Positions 5,013 through 7,163 of a stretch of DNA of 7,163 bases are shown piece by piece. Source of the stretch: Gammaproteobacteria bacterium (GTDB lineage: Bacteria; Pseudomonadota; Gammaproteobacteria; GCA-001735895); contig QIJI01000054.1 of assembly GCA_003231795.1 (NCBI GenBank), positions 1-7,163 on the forward strand. The letters are read 5' to 3'. The notes below the pieces were generated by a model. That model worked only from the letters and a program-made list of their open reading frames with translations, had not been told where the DNA came from and did not search any database. Within the stretch, counting starts at the first letter, position 1; each line of letters starts with the position of its first letter. The translations under genes and the position numbers were made by a program.

Positions 5013-7163
5013 TTAACTGGTGATTGTGGCGTTCAGGCGGTCATCATGAATTGTCTGTAGCTGTTGTCGAATATCGGGGTAATTTTCGATTATACCAAGC
5101 ATCGCTTTTCTGGTTATGCTGACAAGATTGCATGCGCTTTTGGCGACAATCGTTGCGCTACGACGATGCCGGCTTTTCTCCTGCTCCAGCAACGAGGATT
5201 CACCGATGACATCGCTATCGTGAAACTCGGTGATCTGGTGACTGCCGCCCTCTTCGTCCAGCTTGTACACCGCCGCCGTGCCGTGAATCAGAATATAAAA
5301 GTTATCGCCACGTTCGGACTCCCCAACGATGGTATCGCCTGCCAGAAATGTGATACGGGTTGCCTGTTTTTCGAGGCTGAGTCGATCTTCGAAATCGAGC
5401 TTATCAAATAGCTTTACCTTGCCGATCAGGTCGGAAATCGATTCGCTGCTTTCCGGTGGCTTTGCCATTCGCATACTGCTCAGACCATCCAGTTCGAGTT
5501 CAACCTTGTGCTTGATAATATTGAACCCCTTGGCACTGATATCGCCATGCCCGAACTGCTTTTCGACATGCAACCAACCGCGATAAATCATCGAACGGTG
5601 AGCCATTTGCTCTATGATACGGTGATAGAAGCCTTCGAACTGCTGTTCGGCACTTTCCAGTTCCTGATGATAATAGCGCCTACGCGCTTTATAGTTTTCA
5701 ATTAACCCATCGCGCGCTGACTGACCAAGATCATCCTGTTGTTCAAGCATTTCGATTATATTGCTACTGATGATGACCTTGGCTATGTGACGCTCAATCT
5801 GCTGTACCAGTCGCAGCATCTGAAAACGTGACAGCATTTTTGCCAGCCAGGGACGCTCCCTCGAGTAACGCAAAAGAGTTCCTTCGCCACGCTCGAACAG
5901 GCTTTTACGCTTGCTTGCCCGGACCGCCTTATGCTCGGTTTTTCCCATGCGCAGCGCTTCTTGCATTGTGAGGCGGGCATCATTCATTCTGAGATAGACG
6001 TATTGACTGATGACATGGGCTTCGTAAAGCGACTCAAGCACCGATTGCTCGACCCGGTATGCGCGGAAAATTGCCATGTGCTCATCGTCTTCGTGTTTTT
6101 CACTGCCTTCGTCAAACATACCGATACTGAAAGCCAGTCGCGTCCGCATCATCAAACCTTCCATTGTCTCACTGGGTATCAACGAATGATCTTTCAAAGT
6201 GGAGAGCCAGTTACCCGAATCCTTGCGCGCGGTGATCAGTGCATTTCTGAGTTCGAGATCTTCACCTTCGCTTAACTGGTTAAGGCCGAGACGTTCCATT
6301 AGTGGCTTGATGGTGGGTGCGCTGACCAGCAAGGTGAACATCACCACGCCGATGGTCAGGTCAAACAAGAATTGTTTTTCCGGCAGAGAGTCGGGGATCG
6401 ACAATACAACCGCAATCGCCAGCCCACCTTTAAGCCCGCCCCACCACATGATATGTCGGTCAGCCTTACTCACCCGGGGAAGATGAAATATTCTGGTAGT
6501 GGCAGGGAGCAGGCTATAGATCGAAATTGCGCGCGCACCCAGTATCAACAGGACCACCACGAAGGTAGCACCCAGCATGGCAGGAACATTTTCGATTTTT
6601 ACACTCAGGCCAACCATCAGAAACAGCAAAGAGTTCAGCGACAACACGATCACTTCCCAACTATTGTGTATCGTATGCGTCGCTTCGTGTCCAAACTGGA
6701 GTACGCTGTAGCGTTTTAGCGCAATCGCCGATCCGACGACCGACATAACGCCGGAAACATGCAGCACATGCTCCGACAGGACAAAGCTTGCATAGGCGAT
6801 AACGATCGAGGTGGTGAGGATGACCGGCAAATCACTTTGCATGCGATGGAGAATTTCGCAAACCGCAAAACCGAGCAAGCTGCCAACAATAACCCCGCCA
6901 ATGAATACGCGCAGAAATTCCCCGATGATGCTGCCTGAATCACTCCAGCCAATACCACCGCCCACAACCGCGATCCCGACCAGGATCGAAAATGCAACAA
7001 TAGCGGTTGCATCGTTGAGCAGTGATTCCCCTTCAACAAGCACCATCAACCGCTTGGGCGCTCCCAGTTCCTTGAACAACGCAACGACCGCAACCGGATC
7101 GGTCGCCGAAATCAGCGCCCCGAAAACCAGCGCCACGATGAGCCTGATATCGAGCAACCACCA
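5013..7163 (-). CDS. CPA1/NhaP-type cation:proton antiporter with C-terminal cyclic-nucleotide-binding domain (5' end outside window)
   Basis: An inner-membrane exchanger, probably Na+/H+, for sodium or pH homeostasis. The frame is open to the window edge and begins mid-protein (Trp-Trp-Leu...), so roughly the first 100 or more residues are missing; 716 residues are visible and are numbered from the edge. The membrane part (about 1-290, eight or nine helices) has SATDPVAVV at 19-27 (the TDP break of the unwound helix), EGESLLNDATAIV at 44-56 with the N50-D51 pair typical of electroneutral CPA1 exchangers, R211 in GARAISIY, and WWGGLKGGLAIA at 240-251. Next is a long charged, helix-rich cytosolic region (about 295-575). 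Last is a cNMP-binding domain (about 582-700) with the binding cassette GESSLL (E655) and RRSATI (R668), so nucleotide binding is plausible. The architecture resembles plant SOS1. The exact ion is inferred. The stop is TAA at 5015-5013; a histidine kinase gene follows on the same strand. Confidence 0.93.
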   Translation of the reverse strand, partial: WWLLDIRLIVALVFGALISATDPVAVVALFKELGAPKRLMVLVEGESLLNDATAIVAFSILVGIAVVGGGIGWSDSGSIIGEFLRVFIGGVIVGSLLGFAVCEILHRMQSDLPVILTTSIVIAYASFVLSEHVLHVSGVMSVVGSAIALKRYSVLQFGHEATHTIHNSWEVIVLSLNSLLFLMVGLSVKIENVPAMLGATFVVVLLILGARAISIYSLLPATTRIFHLPRVSKADRHIMWWGGLKGGLAIAVVLSIPDSLPEKQFLFDLTIGVVMFTLLVSAPTIKPLMERLGLNQLSEGEDLELRNALITARKDSGNWLSTLKDHSLIPSETMEGLMMRTRLAFSIGMFDEGSEKHEDDEHMAIFRAYRVEQSVLESLYEAHVISQYVYLRMNDARLTMQEALRMGKTEHKAVRASKRKSLFERGEGTLLRYSRERPWLAKMLSRFQMLRLVQQIERHIAKVIISSNIIEMLEQQDDLGQSARDGLIENYKARRRYYHQELESAEQQFEGFYHRIIEQMAHRSMIYRGWLHVEKQFGHGDISAKGFNIIKHKVELELDGLSSMRMAKPPESSESISDLIGKVKLFDKLDFEDRLSLEKQATRITFLAGDTIVGESERGDNFYILIHGTAAVYKLDEEGGSHQITEFHDSDVIGESSLLEQEKSRHRRSATIVAKSACNLVSITRKAMLGIIENYPDIRQQLQTIHDDRLNATITS

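Noticed and set aside
5064..5411. 115-codon plus-strand open frame, and similar plus-strand frames at 5931-6275 and 6372-6719
   Set aside because: They lie opposite strongly conserved antiporter coding sequence, and their translations show no family motif; they are antisense shadows.
7155..7157. TTG near the window edge as the start of the antiporter
   Set aside because: The frame stays open through two Trp codons to the edge, and the TDP-motif membrane helix follows at once, so the early helices must be encoded outside the window; this is an internal leucine.

Overview
The window is a stretch of ordinary-looking proteobacterial chromosome, most like a gammaproteobacterium. The evidence is the family resemblance of the core proteins (a CoaBC that matches E. 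coli Dfp almost residue for residue in its N-terminal half, and a long-form ArgB of the Pseudomonas type) and a moderate base composition. The species cannot be named from this sequence. All four protein-coding genes lie on the minus strand, so transcription runs from high to low coordinates.

In transcription order: (1) 7163-5013, the 3' 716 codons of a CPA1/NhaP-type cation:proton antiporter with a long cytosolic region and a C-terminal cyclic-nucleotide-binding domain, an architecture like plant SOS1; its N-terminus lies outside the window. (2) A 217-bp gap. (3) 4795-2369, a cytoplasmic hybrid sensor histidine kinase (PAS-PAS-PAS-HisKA-HATPase-REC) with no separate response regulator or HPt gene in view. 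(4) A 240-bp gap that is mostly a 168-bp, centre-symmetric palindrome with perfect 16-bp ends, probably a MITE-like or REP-like mobile repeat. (5) 2128-926, coaBC, bifunctional enzyme of coenzyme A synthesis. (6) 913-38, argB, N-acetylglutamate kinase, 12 bp behind coaBC. (7) 39-1, three copies of a 13-bp tandem repeat that run into the argB stop codon.

coaBC and argB are almost certainly co-transcribed housekeeping genes. In Pseudomonas-type genomes dut and algC sit between them; here they are absent. The antiporter and kinase could form a separate ion/stress-response pair, but only same-strand adjacency supports this. I found no CRISPR array, tRNA, rRNA, phage gene or defence system. The points most worth a second look are the palindromic element, the SOS1-like antiporter, and the tandem repeat at the window edge.
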